From 66-474 sp050737995 (GTDB lineage Bacteria > Pseudomonadota > Gammaproteobacteria > Xanthomonadales > Rhodanobacteraceae), in assembly GCA_050737995.1 (NCBI GenBank), contig JBOHYR010000006.1:1-16500 (forward strand): a stretch of DNA of 16,500 nucleotides, given 5' to 3'. Shown here in pieces: positions 1 through 8,536 of this stretch. The notes beneath the pieces are model-generated. The model did no database searches and was not told where the DNA came from. It saw only the letters and a program-made list of their open reading frames with translations. Made by a program: the position numbers and the translations under genes. How positions within the stretch are numbered: position 1 is the stretch's first letter; every line of letters starts with the position of its first letter.

Positions 1-1
1 C

Positions 2-88
2 CTGCTGGAGCCGATCGGGAACATCCCGCCAGCAGAAGCTGAAGCGAACTACTATCGGCAAAGAGCGGGTCTGGCCATGGCGGCCTGA
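2..88 (+). CDS. IS3-family transposase OrfB, C-terminal fragment (partial)
   Basis: The frame starting at base 2 reads 28 residues to a TGA at 86-88. It contains PIGNIPPAEAEANYYRQ, which is the conserved tail after the DDE integrase core of many IS3-family OrfB proteins (usually following a YN or FN..R motif that lies upstream of the window). The DDE catalytic residues are not visible. The coding end is followed within 12 bases by the terminal inverted repeat, the normal spacing for these elements. Only the 3' end is present, so whether the transposase is intact cannot be judged. Confidence 0.85.
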   Translation: MLEPIGNIPPAEAEANYYRQRAGLAMAA

Positions 89-99
89 CTCACACCAAA

Positions 100-127
100 C
101 AGCCTCCGGGATTCCCGGGGCGGTTCA
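100..127 (+). repeat. Right terminal inverted repeat of the IS3-family element
   Basis: Read outward-in on the minus strand, the end is TGAACCGCCCCGGGAATCCC, continuing to GGAGGCTG. It begins with TGA, as IS3-family ends do. It contains an internal palindrome, CCGGG-ATT-CCCGG (106-118). The outer boundary at 127 is set by where the GH31 coding similarity stops. Confidence 0.8.
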
Positions 128-828
128 GGAGTGCCGACCATCAGGTAGTAGTCGGCATCCGGCCGCACGTAGCCGGTGATCGTGATACGGCCATCCGCGA
201 GATCGAAACGCGCGCCGCCGCAATCGACCAGCACGCCGTAACCGGCGGTGCTCCACACGAACGGTGCGCCGGGATGGCCCTGCTTGCCTGCTTGGGCCAC
301 CTGCATGCCACTTCGCAGCAGGCCGGCAGTTACGGGCTGGTTGGCTTCGTAGCCACCTATGCCGTACAGCGCATCACTTTTGGCGTGATCGAGCACGATG
401 CGGCCCTGCTCCAGCGCTGCGAGATCTGCCTGTTGCAGCAGCAGGTGGCCTTGAGCATTGGTCAGCGTCAATCGTCTTGTGCGTTTGTGCCACGTGGCGA
501 CGAGGCGGGCCGAACGAAGTGTCACGGTGTCACCATCGCGTTGCCAACGCGCGGCCAACTTCGGCGGGGAGGCGGGACGGGGATCGATTATGAGGCATGG
601 CGGGGTGGCGCGGCCGCCTGGCGCGTAATGTACGTGCAGTACGCCGGGCGCCACGAGTTGCAGGGAGACGCTGCTGTTGCCAAGCGCAAGTTGCAGATCG
701 TCTGTACCGATGCGACGCACTTGCACATCCGTCGTGGTCGATGTGACGGCTGCGTGTGCGACGGCAGCGACGCCCGAACCCATCAGCAGGGCAGTGAACG
801 CGAATACGCACAATCTCTTTGCAGGCAT
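128..828 (-). pseudogene. GH31 family glycosidase, N-terminal part only, interrupted by IS insertion
   Basis: The frame starts at the ATG at 828 with a signal peptide (hydrophobic core about residues 7-24, likely cleavage after AHA). It continues with the N-terminal beta-sandwich of GH31 enzymes (alpha-glucosidase/alpha-xylosidase type), with the family-like stretches LYGIGGYE, GAPFVWSTAGYGVLVD and YYLMVGTP. At residue 234, immediately after GTP, the reading enters the IS end. It then gains 24 IS-derived residues before a stop at 52-54. The (beta/alpha)8 barrel with the catalytic Asp residues is missing, so the product (258 residues against the usual 650-900) should be inactive. The gene is the last visible member of the minus-strand sugar locus, 191 bases after the sulfotransferase. 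The start has only a weak GGGA-type ribosome site. The exact substrate of the original enzyme cannot be told. Confidence 0.85.
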
Positions 829-1019
829 CGTATGGTTCCCAGGTCCGCGAAGTTCAACGCGCGATTGCTCTGACTTGAGCGGGTAGATGCATTTGGCCGA
901 AGTGCACCCGAAAGTTTGCGACTGTTGTCAAAAGCGGGTATCGACACATAAGGCTCATAACCAGTAGCAACTGCCGTTTGGCGACGCGGTCGTACAAAGC
1001 AGGTAATGAGGGCACACAT

Positions 1020-2618
1020 TCAGCCCGACTTGCTATCCCCATGGTCTGCGAAGGGTGGTAACCGCAATGCGACTCGCAGCGGATCCAGAAGGTCCGCGTA
1101 GCGTGGTCCCCGCGCGGTATCCGTGCGCAACGGTTCACGCACTTGGGTGGCGCTTGGTGTAAATACGTCCCGACGGTTTTCGTGAAAGCGCAGGCAACAC
1201 GGGTCCCATGGCAAGCCGCAGAACTCGAGCAACCGGCCGATACCAGCCTCGGGATTGGCCAGAAGCTTCTCGTAGTCGTGTTCGTAAACGTTGTCGGGGT
1301 ATTGCGCGCGCCAGAAGCGGATACTGCGATCGTAATCGCGCCAGTAGCTGGCCAAGTCGGTGAATGTATCGGTGTAATCGTGGTGGTTGCGGTATTGGCG
1401 GTAACAGGAAAAGCATGTTTCAAGCGGGTCGCGTCGGCAGCACACGACGCGTGCGGATGGCAACATTGCCACAATCGCGCCGATGAACATCCAGTTGTTG
1501 GGCAGCTTGTCCGTAAAGATCGGGCGTCGCTGTCGCCAGCGTTCGGTGCGCTGCAGATAACGCCGACCCAGGCGTTCCCAATCTGCGGCTTGCGCGGCGG
1601 GTGCCCAGCCCGGGAAAGGCGCATTGCGCCGGCGCGACTCTTCGACCAGTACGGATTTCAAATCAGACAGTTCGCCCGTGCCTTCTACTTGCGGATGCGA
1701 TGCGAGGATCTGTTCGACCAAGGTGGAACCGGAGCGTGGCAGACCGACTATGAAGATGACCTCGCGACCCAGTTCATGGACGTCGGTACCTGTCGGTGTT
1801 GGTGTGAAGGCGGCGAGCAACTCGGATACGGTGTCGGATAATTCCTTGGCGTTCCATGTCTGGCGGTGTCGTGAAATTGCCTTGGCCTGTTCCAGCGCTG
1901 CCAGTGAATCTGCGTAATGACCGGTGTCTTCCAACGCCTTGGCCAGCGCAAAGCCCGTTGCGACCTTGTCATCATTGCTGGCCTGGGGTGCCGCCAGAGC
2001 TTCCCGCATGTGCTCGATGTCGGTATCGGTAAGCCGCGTGGTCTTGAGGTCGGCCAGTCCCCTCCACGCAAAGCCGGTCCAGGGCTGATCGTGGAGTATC
2101 CGGCGGTATTCCTTTGCGGCGGCTTCGGCGTGCCCACGGTTGCGCAATGTATCGGCCAATCGCGTGCGCGCAGCGGTGTGATCGGGTTCGAGTTCCACCG
2201 CACGTTGGAATGCGGCAATCGCTTCGTCATGGCGTACATACCGGGTCAGCATGATCCCGAGGTTGTACCAGGCGATGGCCAGGTCCGGTTGCAGCTCGCA
2301 GGCGCGGTGCAACGCGCCGACTGCCGCATCGAAATCGCCGGCGTTGCCGAGTACCGTGGCCATGGTGTTGTGGTAGGCAGCATCATGTGGGCACAGTGCG
2401 AGCGCTTGATGCATCGTGGCCAGAGCCTCACGGCGCATGCCGCGCATGTCGTAGAGGATTGCCTGCAGACGCAGGACTTCAGGGTGTCCAGCGTGGGACT
2501 TCGCCAATAACGCCAGATTCTGTTCGGCGCGTTCCGCGTGACCTGCCTGCAGCGCCTGAGCTGCGGCCTGCAGTCGGGCAAGCGATGTCGGGTCGAGCAT
2601 TTGCTGGCGCACGGTCAT
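1020..2618 (-). CDS. TPR-repeat sulfotransferase family protein
   Basis: This is a 532-residue protein with no signal peptide. Residues about 10-235 are helical tetratricopeptide repeats (for example AWYNLGIMLTRYVRHDEAIAAFQRAVELEPD around 117-146). Residues about 287-515 form a sulfotransferase domain. The PAPS-binding 5'-phosphosulfate loop is VGLPRSGSTL at 291-300. The 3'-phosphate-binding segment RVVCCRRDPLETCFSC is at about 390-405, with Arg and Ser in the usual places. Known relatives include tyrosylprotein sulfotransferase-like Sulfotransfer_3 proteins, and such TPR-fused forms are common beside TonB-receptor/glycoside-hydrolase loci in Xanthomonadales. The acceptor is unknown. The gene lies 157 bases after the GH2 gene and may be co-transcribed with it. 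The start is supported by GAGGA 8 bases upstream, which lies in the loop of a hairpin (2619-2640). Confidence 0.88.
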   Translation of the reverse strand: MTVRQQMLDPTSLARLQAAAQALQAGHAERAEQNLALLAKSHAGHPEVLRLQAILYDMRGMRREALATMHQALALCPHDAAYHNTMATVLGNAGDFDAAVGALHRACELQPDLAIAWYNLGIMLTRYVRHDEAIAAFQRAVELEPDHTAARTRLADTLRNRGHAEAAAKEYRRILHDQPWTGFAWRGLADLKTTRLTDTDIEHMREALAAPQASNDDKVATGFALAKALEDTGHYADSLAALEQAKAISRHRQTWNAKELSDTVSELLAAFTPTPTGTDVHELGREVIFIVGLPRSGSTLVEQILASHPQVEGTGELSDLKSVLVEESRRRNAPFPGWAPAAQAADWERLGRRYLQRTERWRQRRPIFTDKLPNNWMFIGAIVAMLPSARVVCCRRDPLETCFSCYRQYRNHHDYTDTFTDLASYWRDYDRSIRFWRAQYPDNVYEHDYEKLLANPEAGIGRLLEFCGLPWDPCCLRFHENRRDVFTPSATQVREPLRTDTARGPRYADLLDPLRVALRLPPFADHGDSKSG

Positions 2619-2640
2619 GCCGGTAGTCCTCGATACCGGC
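2619..2640 (-). promoter_or_regulatory. Hairpin presenting the ribosome-binding site of the sulfotransferase gene
   Basis: On the minus strand the bases directly before the ATG read GCCGGTA, an 8-base loop TCGAGGAC, then TACCGGC. The 7-bp arms are perfect and the right arm touches the start codon. The Shine-Dalgarno GAGGA sits entirely in the loop. A GGA displayed in a hairpin loop over the ribosome site is the classic layout of CsrA/RsmA targets. The structure is seen; a regulatory role is inference. Confidence 0.5.
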
Positions 2641-2767
2641 CAGGGAAAGCGTGGATAGACTGCAGGGTCAGGACATGCTCCTGATCAGGGCTCCTTGCGA
2701 TGACGCCCCGGATTGCTTGCAATCCAGTTTGTCTGGGCCGTACAGCGTACATTCGGCGTCGCATGGA

Positions 2768-2790
2768 TCCGCAACCTAGTGGGTTGCAGA
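2768..2790 (-). other. Stem-loop spanning the stop codon of the GH2 gene
   Basis: On the minus strand TCTGCAACC pairs with GGTTGCGGA (eight Watson-Crick pairs and one G-U) around a five-base loop CACTA. The TAG stop (2776-2778) lies at the loop edge. There is no following U-run, so it is not a standard intrinsic terminator. It could protect the upstream message or mark processing before the sulfotransferase gene, or be chance. Confidence 0.3.
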
Positions 2791-5487
2791 TGAAAGGGTA
2801 CGTGAGCCGACGTTCCAGCCGCTCAATTCCACTTCGGGCGACGCCTGACCGGTGACTTGGTAGTGAGCGGTCAACGTTGCCGATTCGCCGGGCCACAGGC
2901 TTACGTCGTTGTCGTCCCAGATTACCGGGAGCACGGGTTTGTCGTTTCCGGATTGCCGGATTGACAGGTGCACGAACAGCGCTACGTTTTTGGCGGTAGG
3001 GGCGGCTGTGAGGGTAACGGCGGTCATTCCTTGTTCGCCTTTGCGCTGGGTTCGGACGCTTGCGTCGACCGTGGTGGGTGGCAGTTGCTGCAGAGCCGTG
3101 AGATTGGCATAGCGGCTGACAGGCGTGGTGTACCAAGTGGAATCCGGCCAGCCCAACTGGTCCGGTTGGTTGGAGAGCCAGTAGACGTTGCGGCTGATGT
3201 CGTGTCCGTCCGCTGCCGTCAGATCGAGCTCGACGAAGTAGGTGGTGGACACATCCTTCATCGCCGGAATCGTTGTCAACCTGGTGGCGTGATTTGCAGG
3301 CAGATCGATGTCGGTGAGGCGCTTGTCGTAGCGCACGCTGCCGTCGAGTTTGTAGACACGGATGCGTGCGTCAAGAGAGCTTACAGTGTGCAGCGTGTGG
3401 TTGATCGCCATGATCGACCGGTCGTCGTAGGAATACTGGATGTGTACGGGTTCGTTGGCCTTCTTGGCGCCAAAGAAGGCGCCTGCCGGGTTGAGGTCGT
3501 GGCTGAACAGGTGCCAGTGAAGCGATGGCCACGCATTGTCGAGCATCCAGTAGATGACACCGGTGGACGGTTGCGCCGCATTCATGTGGGCGTCATAGGC
3601 CTCGAACTGCGCCCGCACCGCTTCGTAGTTGGCGAGTTGGGCTTTCTCGACATAATCACGCAAGTTTTTCGGTGCGCCATATCGGTGTGCCAGCGCGGTA
3701 TCAAAAGGCTTGAGGCTCGAGAAGGATGACCAGAACGGCGCCGCGTGAAATTGCCGGACGTCGGGGTTCGACCATAACGCCTTGAGTGCGCGTGGAGTCA
3801 GCATGTTCCGCAGGGTCGAGAGGCGCGGGATGTCGATGCCTGCGCTGGTTTCAGAATTGAAACCGAATGCTCCACCGACCTTTTCGGCATACCAATAGTC
3901 GGGAGGTACCCATGCATAAGGACCGGACATTTTCATGCCTGAAGGGCCGGCCGCTTGTGTTTTTTGCGCGGATGCCGCGGAAATGATTGGATCAGGCCAG
4001 TCCGCGGCACGCAGCGCGTCGACGTAGGTTTCTGCAACCTGTGGTGGCGGCGCGTTGTCGCTGCCGATCAGGAAGGCAATGACTGCCGGATGATCGCGCA
4101 AGCGCTTCGCTTCGCTGGTCATGGATTCGCCCGCTATTTTCAGGTCCGCGTTGTCCCATGGTTCGCCGCCTGTTTTGGCCCAAGCCTCCCATTTGTCACA
4201 GCATTCCCAGCCGGCCAGGACCAGGATGCCTTCTCGATCCGCAAGGTTATAAAAATCCGGGCGTTCGAGCTTGCCTTCGCTGCGGATGGCATTGAGCCCC
4301 AGGTTGCTGATGTAGCGAAATTCGTCAGCCAGGCGCGCGGGCTGATCGCGGAGGAACATGTCCGGCGCCCAACCGCCACCGCGAATGAGCAACGGATGAC
4401 CGTTGATGGCGAATTGCCGGTAGCCCTGCCTGGTGAGATGGGAGCTTACGTCACGGATGCCGAAGGTCGTGTGCGCGCGATCCGAGAGCGCGTTGTCGAC
4501 ACTTGCGGTCAGCGTCGCCTGGTAAAGGGGGTGGGAGCCCATACCGGCTGGCCACCATACCTTGGGGTGATCGAGTCTGAGTTTCGGGTTGTTGTCGGGG
4601 CTGAAAGTCAGGGCGCGTGTTTGTTGCGCGGTGAGGTGCACGCTGCGGCTGAGGGTAACGCCGGCAACTTGCCCGCTTACCAACGCATCCTCGGCATTTG
4701 CGGTGTTATTGCGCACCTGCACTTTGACAGTCAGCGAGGCATGCTGCATGCCGGGTAGGTCGAGCCTGGATATCACGTGGAGACCATGTAGCGACACCGG
4801 CCCCGTACGCACGATGTCGATGTTGCGCCAAACGCCCATGTTGTTGTCCGGCGGCGCGGGGTTCCAGTCGATCCAGCCCAGCGAGAAGTCCCGTTGCGTG
4901 CTTGCCGGATAGACTTTGACCGCAAGCACGTTCTGGCCGGCGTGGACCAGTTGCGTGACGTCGAACGTGTGCATCGTGTAAGCGCCGGCTATTGTCTGGC
5001 GGTTGGCGATCTCCTTGCCGTTCAACCACAGATCGGCGGCTGGAATGATGCCGTTGACCTTGATGAACGTCTGCATTCCGTCGATTGCGCCCGACGATTG
5101 AAACGTGGTTCGATACCACCAGGGAATCTGGAAATCGTGACCTGCCGAGTCAGGGACCTGCACCTGGCGCAGGTTGGGACCATAAAAGATATTGGGGTAC
5201 TTGTTGTTTTCCAGCAGCCCCGCCATGACCGTGGCGTTTCCACTTGTCGGGTACCACCCCTTGGTGGAGTAGTCGGGCTCGGAGATCGCTTGCCCGCCTT
5301 GCTGGGCGTTGGCCGAGGACTGGATCTCCCAGTGATCGATGGGCGTCGAGCTGACCGCTCCGGCTGTGATGGTGTTCGATAGTGGCGGGGGTGTTGCCGC
5401 GACGACTAGTCGTGGCAGGCCAATTGCCAAGCAGCCGAACAGCGCCGCGCCTATCAGGTTGTAAGGGTGACGTGTCTGCATCCGCAT
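2776..5487 (-). CDS. Exported GH2 glycoside hydrolase, exo-beta-D-glucosaminidase (CsxA) subfamily
   Basis: This is a 903-residue secreted enzyme. The start at 5487 is chosen because GGAGG lies 6 bases upstream and a signal peptide follows (core about LIGAALFGCLAIGLP, likely cleavage after VVAA). A longer in-frame start at 5562 lacks this support. The order is an N-terminal jelly-roll (about 45-230, with WYRTTF and VWRNIDI), an immunoglobulin-like domain, a TIM barrel (about 355-665) and C-terminal beta domains. Catalytic residues are visible: Asp477 in the IGSDNAPP motif (acid/base) and Glu546 in FNSETSAG (nucleophile). The Ser-Asp pair in place of the usual Asn-Glu of GH2 defines the exo-glucosaminidase subfamily, whose actinobacterial CsxA uses Asp469 and Glu541. 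The expected reaction is release of GlcN from non-reducing ends of chitosan oligomers; other beta-linked substrates remain possible. The gene follows the permease by 148 bases on the same strand. Confidence 0.85.
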   Translation of the reverse strand: MRMQTRHPYNLIGAALFGCLAIGLPRLVVAATPPPLSNTITAGAVSSTPIDHWEIQSSANAQQGGQAISEPDYSTKGWYPTSGNATVMAGLLENNKYPNIFYGPNLRQVQVPDSAGHDFQIPWWYRTTFQSSGAIDGMQTFIKVNGIIPAADLWLNGKEIANRQTIAGAYTMHTFDVTQLVHAGQNVLAVKVYPASTQRDFSLGWIDWNPAPPDNNMGVWRNIDIVRTGPVSLHGLHVISRLDLPGMQHASLTVKVQVRNNTANAEDALVSGQVAGVTLSRSVHLTAQQTRALTFSPDNNPKLRLDHPKVWWPAGMGSHPLYQATLTASVDNALSDRAHTTFGIRDVSSHLTRQGYRQFAINGHPLLIRGGGWAPDMFLRDQPARLADEFRYISNLGLNAIRSEGKLERPDFYNLADREGILVLAGWECCDKWEAWAKTGGEPWDNADLKIAGESMTSEAKRLRDHPAVIAFLIGSDNAPPPQVAETYVDALRAADWPDPIISAASAQKTQAAGPSGMKMSGPYAWVPPDYWYAEKVGGAFGFNSETSAGIDIPRLSTLRNMLTPRALKALWSNPDVRQFHAAPFWSSFSSLKPFDTALAHRYGAPKNLRDYVEKAQLANYEAVRAQFEAYDAHMNAAQPSTGVIYWMLDNAWPSLHWHLFSHDLNPAGAFFGAKKANEPVHIQYSYDDRSIMAINHTLHTVSSLDARIRVYKLDGSVRYDKRLTDIDLPANHATRLTTIPAMKDVSTTYFVELDLTAADGHDISRNVYWLSNQPDQLGWPDSTWYTTPVSRYANLTALQQLPPTTVDASVRTQRKGEQGMTAVTLTAAPTAKNVALFVHLSIRQSGNDKPVLPVIWDDNDVSLWPGESATLTAHYQVTGQASPEVELSGWNVGSRTLSSATH

Positions 5488-5635
5488 AAATTGCCTCCAC
5501 AGGATGTCGAAAGCGTTCGTGTACCGTGCGTCGTTTCCGGGACGTCGTGATCTCCGATCCAAGTTGTCGCATGAGTCGTGTCAGAGATTTCACTGCGCCG
5601 AGCAGAGGAGCCCGGAATTTCGGAAGAAGTGTGCT

Positions 5636-7039
5636 CTATGTATCTGCGATGTAATGCTCTTCTATTGTCGGCGCCGCGAACGGCCATGCCTTGTTGATCC
5701 GGGCCCAGATAAAGAAAGCGATCAGGCCGGCGATGATCCATGCGCTTGAGAGCAGCAACGACAAGGCGGTTCCGGAGGCATAAACGTACAACCAGCCGAC
5801 CAGAGCCACTATGCACGGCAGCGGGTACAGCCATTGCCGGTAAGGGCGGCGTAGCCCAGGTTGGCGACGTCGTAGCACCACCAGTGCGACGATTTGCGCG
5901 ATTGATTGCACGAGCACGGAAGCGGCAATCAGCATGCTGATGACTTCGGTCAGGTCGAACAGCGAGCCTATGGCGGTGACTACACCCATGACTATGAGCG
6001 CTGTGTGCGGGAAATTGTGCTTGCGATGCAACCGGCCGAATGCGGCAAAGAACAGCTTGTCGTGAGCTGCCTGATAGGGCACCCGCGATCCGCCCAGCAG
6101 CCCCGCGAAGACGGAGGCAAATGCCGTCACGATGATGAGTAGCGTGACAATGGCGGCTGCCACTCCGCCCCATGCGTGTTCGACGACGGCCGATGCGATG
6201 GAGGTGGATTTGGCGACTTCATGCCATGGCATGACGCCAAGGACGCCAACATTGAGCGCCAGATAGATGATCATCATGCCGATGATGGAAATGATGATGG
6301 ATCGCGGCATCACCCGGCCGGGATCGCGCAACTCGTCGCCCATGTAGGCAGTGGTGTAGTAGCCGAGGTAATCGTAGATGCCGATGATCAGGCCCGCGCC
6401 AAGTCCCATGACGAAGTGGCTGCCGAAGGCTCCCGCGGGAAGGGTGAAGGCCAGATGCGGATTGAAGTCCGAAAAACATGCGCCGATCACGGCAGCCACG
6501 CTCACCAGCATGATCACCCACAACGCAGTGGTGATGACCCCGATCGATTCGATGCGCCGATAAAGCAAAAATACGACCAAAGCTGTCGCCCCCAGCCCCA
6601 CCAGGTGTACCGTGAGCCAGCTCATGTGGGGAAAGAAAAATTCCAGATACTCCACCAGTCCGATGATGCCCGTCGACATGATGAGCGGGATGGTGAGCAT
6701 CACGGTCCAGATGAACAAGAACGGCATGAGCTTGCCGGTACGGTACTGAAAAGCCTCGCGCAGGTAGATGTAGGTTCCGCCCGCGCCCGGCATGGCGGCT
6801 CCCAGCTCAGCCCAAACCAGCCCATCGGCCATCGCCAACACTGCTCCCACAATCCAGCCGATGATTGCTTGCGGTCCGCCCATCGTTGCAACCATCACCG
6901 GAATGGTGATGAACGGCCCGATGCCGCACATCTGGGTCATGTTGACCGCAGTCGCGGGAAGTAATCCCAGCGAGCGATGAAAACCTTGCGTCGCCGATGG
7001 TTTCTTTACGACTCCGGGTGAATTGTCTGCTATTGGCAT
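5636..7039 (-). CDS. APC superfamily (amino acid/polyamine type) permease
   Basis: This is an inner-membrane transporter of 467 residues with about 12 hydrophobic segments. The first contains the APC-type helix break NMTQMCGIGPFITIPVM. Other marks are the GAGGTYIYLREAF stretch after segment 2 and the IYDYLGYYTTAYMGDELRDPGRVMPRSI loop typical of the family around segment 6-7. The start at 7039 (MPIADN) is chosen over 7084 because GGGGGAG lies about 5 bases upstream. The gene sits between glucokinase (100 bases upstream) and the GH2 enzyme, on the same strand. That suggests the cargo is the sugar or amino sugar released by the glycosidase rather than a plain amino acid; this is inference from context, since the family mostly carries amino acids and amines. 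Confidence 0.87.
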   Translation of the reverse strand: MPIADNSPGVVKKPSATQGFHRSLGLLPATAVNMTQMCGIGPFITIPVMVATMGGPQAIIGWIVGAVLAMADGLVWAELGAAMPGAGGTYIYLREAFQYRTGKLMPFLFIWTVMLTIPLIMSTGIIGLVEYLEFFFPHMSWLTVHLVGLGATALVVFLLYRRIESIGVITTALWVIMLVSVAAVIGACFSDFNPHLAFTLPAGAFGSHFVMGLGAGLIIGIYDYLGYYTTAYMGDELRDPGRVMPRSIIISIIGMMIIYLALNVGVLGVMPWHEVAKSTSIASAVVEHAWGGVAAAIVTLLIIVTAFASVFAGLLGGSRVPYQAAHDKLFFAAFGRLHRKHNFPHTALIVMGVVTAIGSLFDLTEVISMLIAASVLVQSIAQIVALVVLRRRQPGLRRPYRQWLYPLPCIVALVGWLYVYASGTALSLLLSSAWIIAGLIAFFIWARINKAWPFAAPTIEEHYIADT

Positions 7040-7138
7040 GTTGCTCCCCCTACGAGTTGTGGCGAGGTGTGCCAACAGCGGCATGGCGGTCGCCCTGTAC
7101 CCGGTTGAACCCGAGTGCGACTGCCTCGCTTCGGAGGA

Positions 7139-8233
7139 TCATGGCCGGCACTCTTCCATCGTTACCCGGCAAGCATCGCCTGGAAATGACGGTGTCGCGT
7201 CGTCAGTCCGCTGTATGGCACTATCCAATTTCTGCAGATACCAATTGACGGCACCAACGATACCCGTTGGGCCGTGTTCGATCAGCCGCACCGGCACGCG
7301 TTCCAGAAACGGTCGCGTTTGGCCTTTGGCCAGGAAACGTTCGAGAAAGTCGCTTTGTAAGAGGAAATCGCGGATATGCGAGACGACCCCGCCAGCCAGG
7401 TACACCCCGCCACTGGCGTTGTACAGCATAGCCATGTTGCCAACGAAGCTGCCCAGCAGCGCACAGAACGTGTCCAGGGTTTGCCGTGTGAGCCCGTCAT
7501 CACCTAATTGGGCACTACGTGTGATGGCTTCTGGATCGTCCAGTGGAGCCGGTTCGTTCCGGCACTCGCCCAAGGCGCGATACAAGTTGATCAGGCCCGG
7601 ACCCGACAGTACTTGTTCGTAGGAAACGTAGGGGTCCGCGCGTGCGAGGATGGCCAAGACTCGCATCTCCAGCTCAGTGCCGGGGGCAAGATTGATTTGT
7701 CCGGCTTCGCTTACCAGAACAACCGATCTTGGGGTTCCGGGAACGAATACCGATGAACCAAGCCCTGTGCCTGGTCCGACTATGATCACCGGCCCGATGT
7801 CGTTACCCTTCGAACACGTACTGAGGAGGGTGGTTGGACGCTCGTCGATATACTTCGTGGCGTAGGCCAAAGCCTCAAAATCATTGAGTGACGACAGATC
7901 TTGCAAGCCCAGTGCATTGCGTAGTTGATCGGTGTCGACAACCCAAGGCAGGTTGTTGTTGACGACTACGCTATCGAGACGGTAGCCGGCGCATGCCAAC
8001 ACACAGTGATCGATTGGCGTGGCGTGTGCGGCCATGAACGCGCAAAGGATGTTACCGAGGCTGGAGTATTCGGCGCCGACGTAGGTGGTGACGTTCGTTA
8101 TGTGGACGCGGCCGCGGGTTGCACGGTGCGCGAGTGCCACACGGACATGGGTTCCGCCCACATCCACCGCCATGAACGAGTCGTTGGCCTGACCCATGGC
8201 GTAGATCGCGGGCTGGTTGACACCCCGAGTCAC
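7139..8233 (-). CDS. glk: Glucokinase-like hexokinase (Glk family)
   Basis: This is a cytoplasmic ATP-dependent sugar kinase of 364 residues; E. coli Glk has 321. The extra length is a short N-terminal extension and a C-terminal tail rich in Asp, Thr and Pro. Motifs visible are the phosphate-1 loop DVGGTHVRVAL (24-34), NDFEA with the catalytic base Asp118, the phosphate-2 loop GPGTGLG (153-159), SEAGQ (175-179) and EQVLSGPGLINLYRAL (from 206). The glucose-binding EGGH of E. coli Glk is EAGQ here, so the equivalent of His160 is Gln. That leaves the preferred hexose open (glucose or glucosamine). The GTG start is chosen for the AGGGAGG 9 bases upstream; an ATG 12 codons on has no ribosome site. 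It is the first gene of the minus-strand series and divergent from the LacI regulator. Confidence 0.87.
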   Translation of the reverse strand: MTRGVNQPAIYAMGQANDSFMAVDVGGTHVRVALAHRATRGRVHITNVTTYVGAEYSSLGNILCAFMAAHATPIDHCVLACAGYRLDSVVVNNNLPWVVDTDQLRNALGLQDLSSLNDFEALAYATKYIDERPTTLLSTCSKGNDIGPVIIVGPGTGLGSSVFVPGTPRSVVLVSEAGQINLAPGTELEMRVLAILARADPYVSYEQVLSGPGLINLYRALGECRNEPAPLDDPEAITRSAQLGDDGLTRQTLDTFCALLGSFVGNMAMLYNASGGVYLAGGVVSHIRDFLLQSDFLERFLAKGQTRPFLERVPVRLIEHGPTGIVGAVNWYLQKLDSAIQRTDDATPSFPGDACRVTMEECRP

Positions 8234-8312
8234 CCGAAACAGCCTCCCTTTGTCTACAGTCGGGGGCGGGCGTCAATTGCCCTCGCTCATCACATTCAAG
8301 TCTGATACTCAA

Positions 8313-8326
8313 TGATAACGTTGTCA
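8313..8326. promoter_or_regulatory. Candidate LacI-family operator O1 in the glucokinase promoter
   Basis: TGATAACGTTGTCA is a 14-base near-perfect palindrome (one mismatched pair) of the TGnnAACGTTnnCA type bound by many LacI-family repressors. Its right half overlaps a perfect minus-strand -35 hexamer TTGACA (8322-8327), about 90 bases before the glucokinase GTG. A good -10 was not found (CAGACT at 17-base spacing, TATCAG at 14). Binding here would block RNA polymerase at the sugar operon. Confidence 0.65.
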
Positions 8327-8536
8327 AATCATGATAATGACGCGAGTATGCCGATTCGCTTGAGGGACTACACTCTCATTCGATCTTTATTTATCGACAA
8401 ATTATGCTTCATAAACAACCATTAATATTGAAATCGTGTTCTGTGGATGATGTGCGTTACCGGAATCTCTCAGGTTGCCCACATACACGCAGACACGCGT
8501 TCTGCAGATGACTTGTAAGTTTTTTTGAGAACGACA

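Larger units (their letters stand above)
1..127 (+). mobile_element. 3' end of an IS3-family insertion sequence (partial, cut by window edge)
   Basis: Three observations agree. A plus-strand frame from base 2 to the stop at 86-88 encodes a typical IS3-family OrfB C-terminus. A 28-base GC-rich terminal repeat follows and ends in TCA, as IS3-family ends do (TGA...TCA). The neighbouring GH31 gene loses its reading exactly at that end. The element sits inside the GH31 gene, so its left end, orfA and most of orfB lie outside the window. Target-site duplications of 3-4 bp are usual for the family; the bases next to the end are GGA(G) at 128-131, but the partner copy cannot be seen. The subgroup is not certain, although the PIGNIPPAEAEA wording is of the IS51-like type. 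Confidence 0.88.

Noticed and set aside
52..127. The last 24 codons of the GH31 frame as its natural C-terminus, or a simple frameshift
   Set aside because: No other frame restores GH31 sequence here, and the bases are explained as an IS3 end and transposase tail on the plus strand.
274..873. Plus-strand frame of 199 codons across the GH31 remnant
   Set aside because: It is antisense to a recognisable GH31 N-terminal domain with signal peptide and has no motif of its own.
5410..5487. Lipoprotein signal (LFGC) in the GH2 enzyme
   Set aside because: The residue before Gly is Phe, a poor lipobox, and hydrophobic sequence continues well past the Cys; signal peptidase I cleavage after VVAA fits better.
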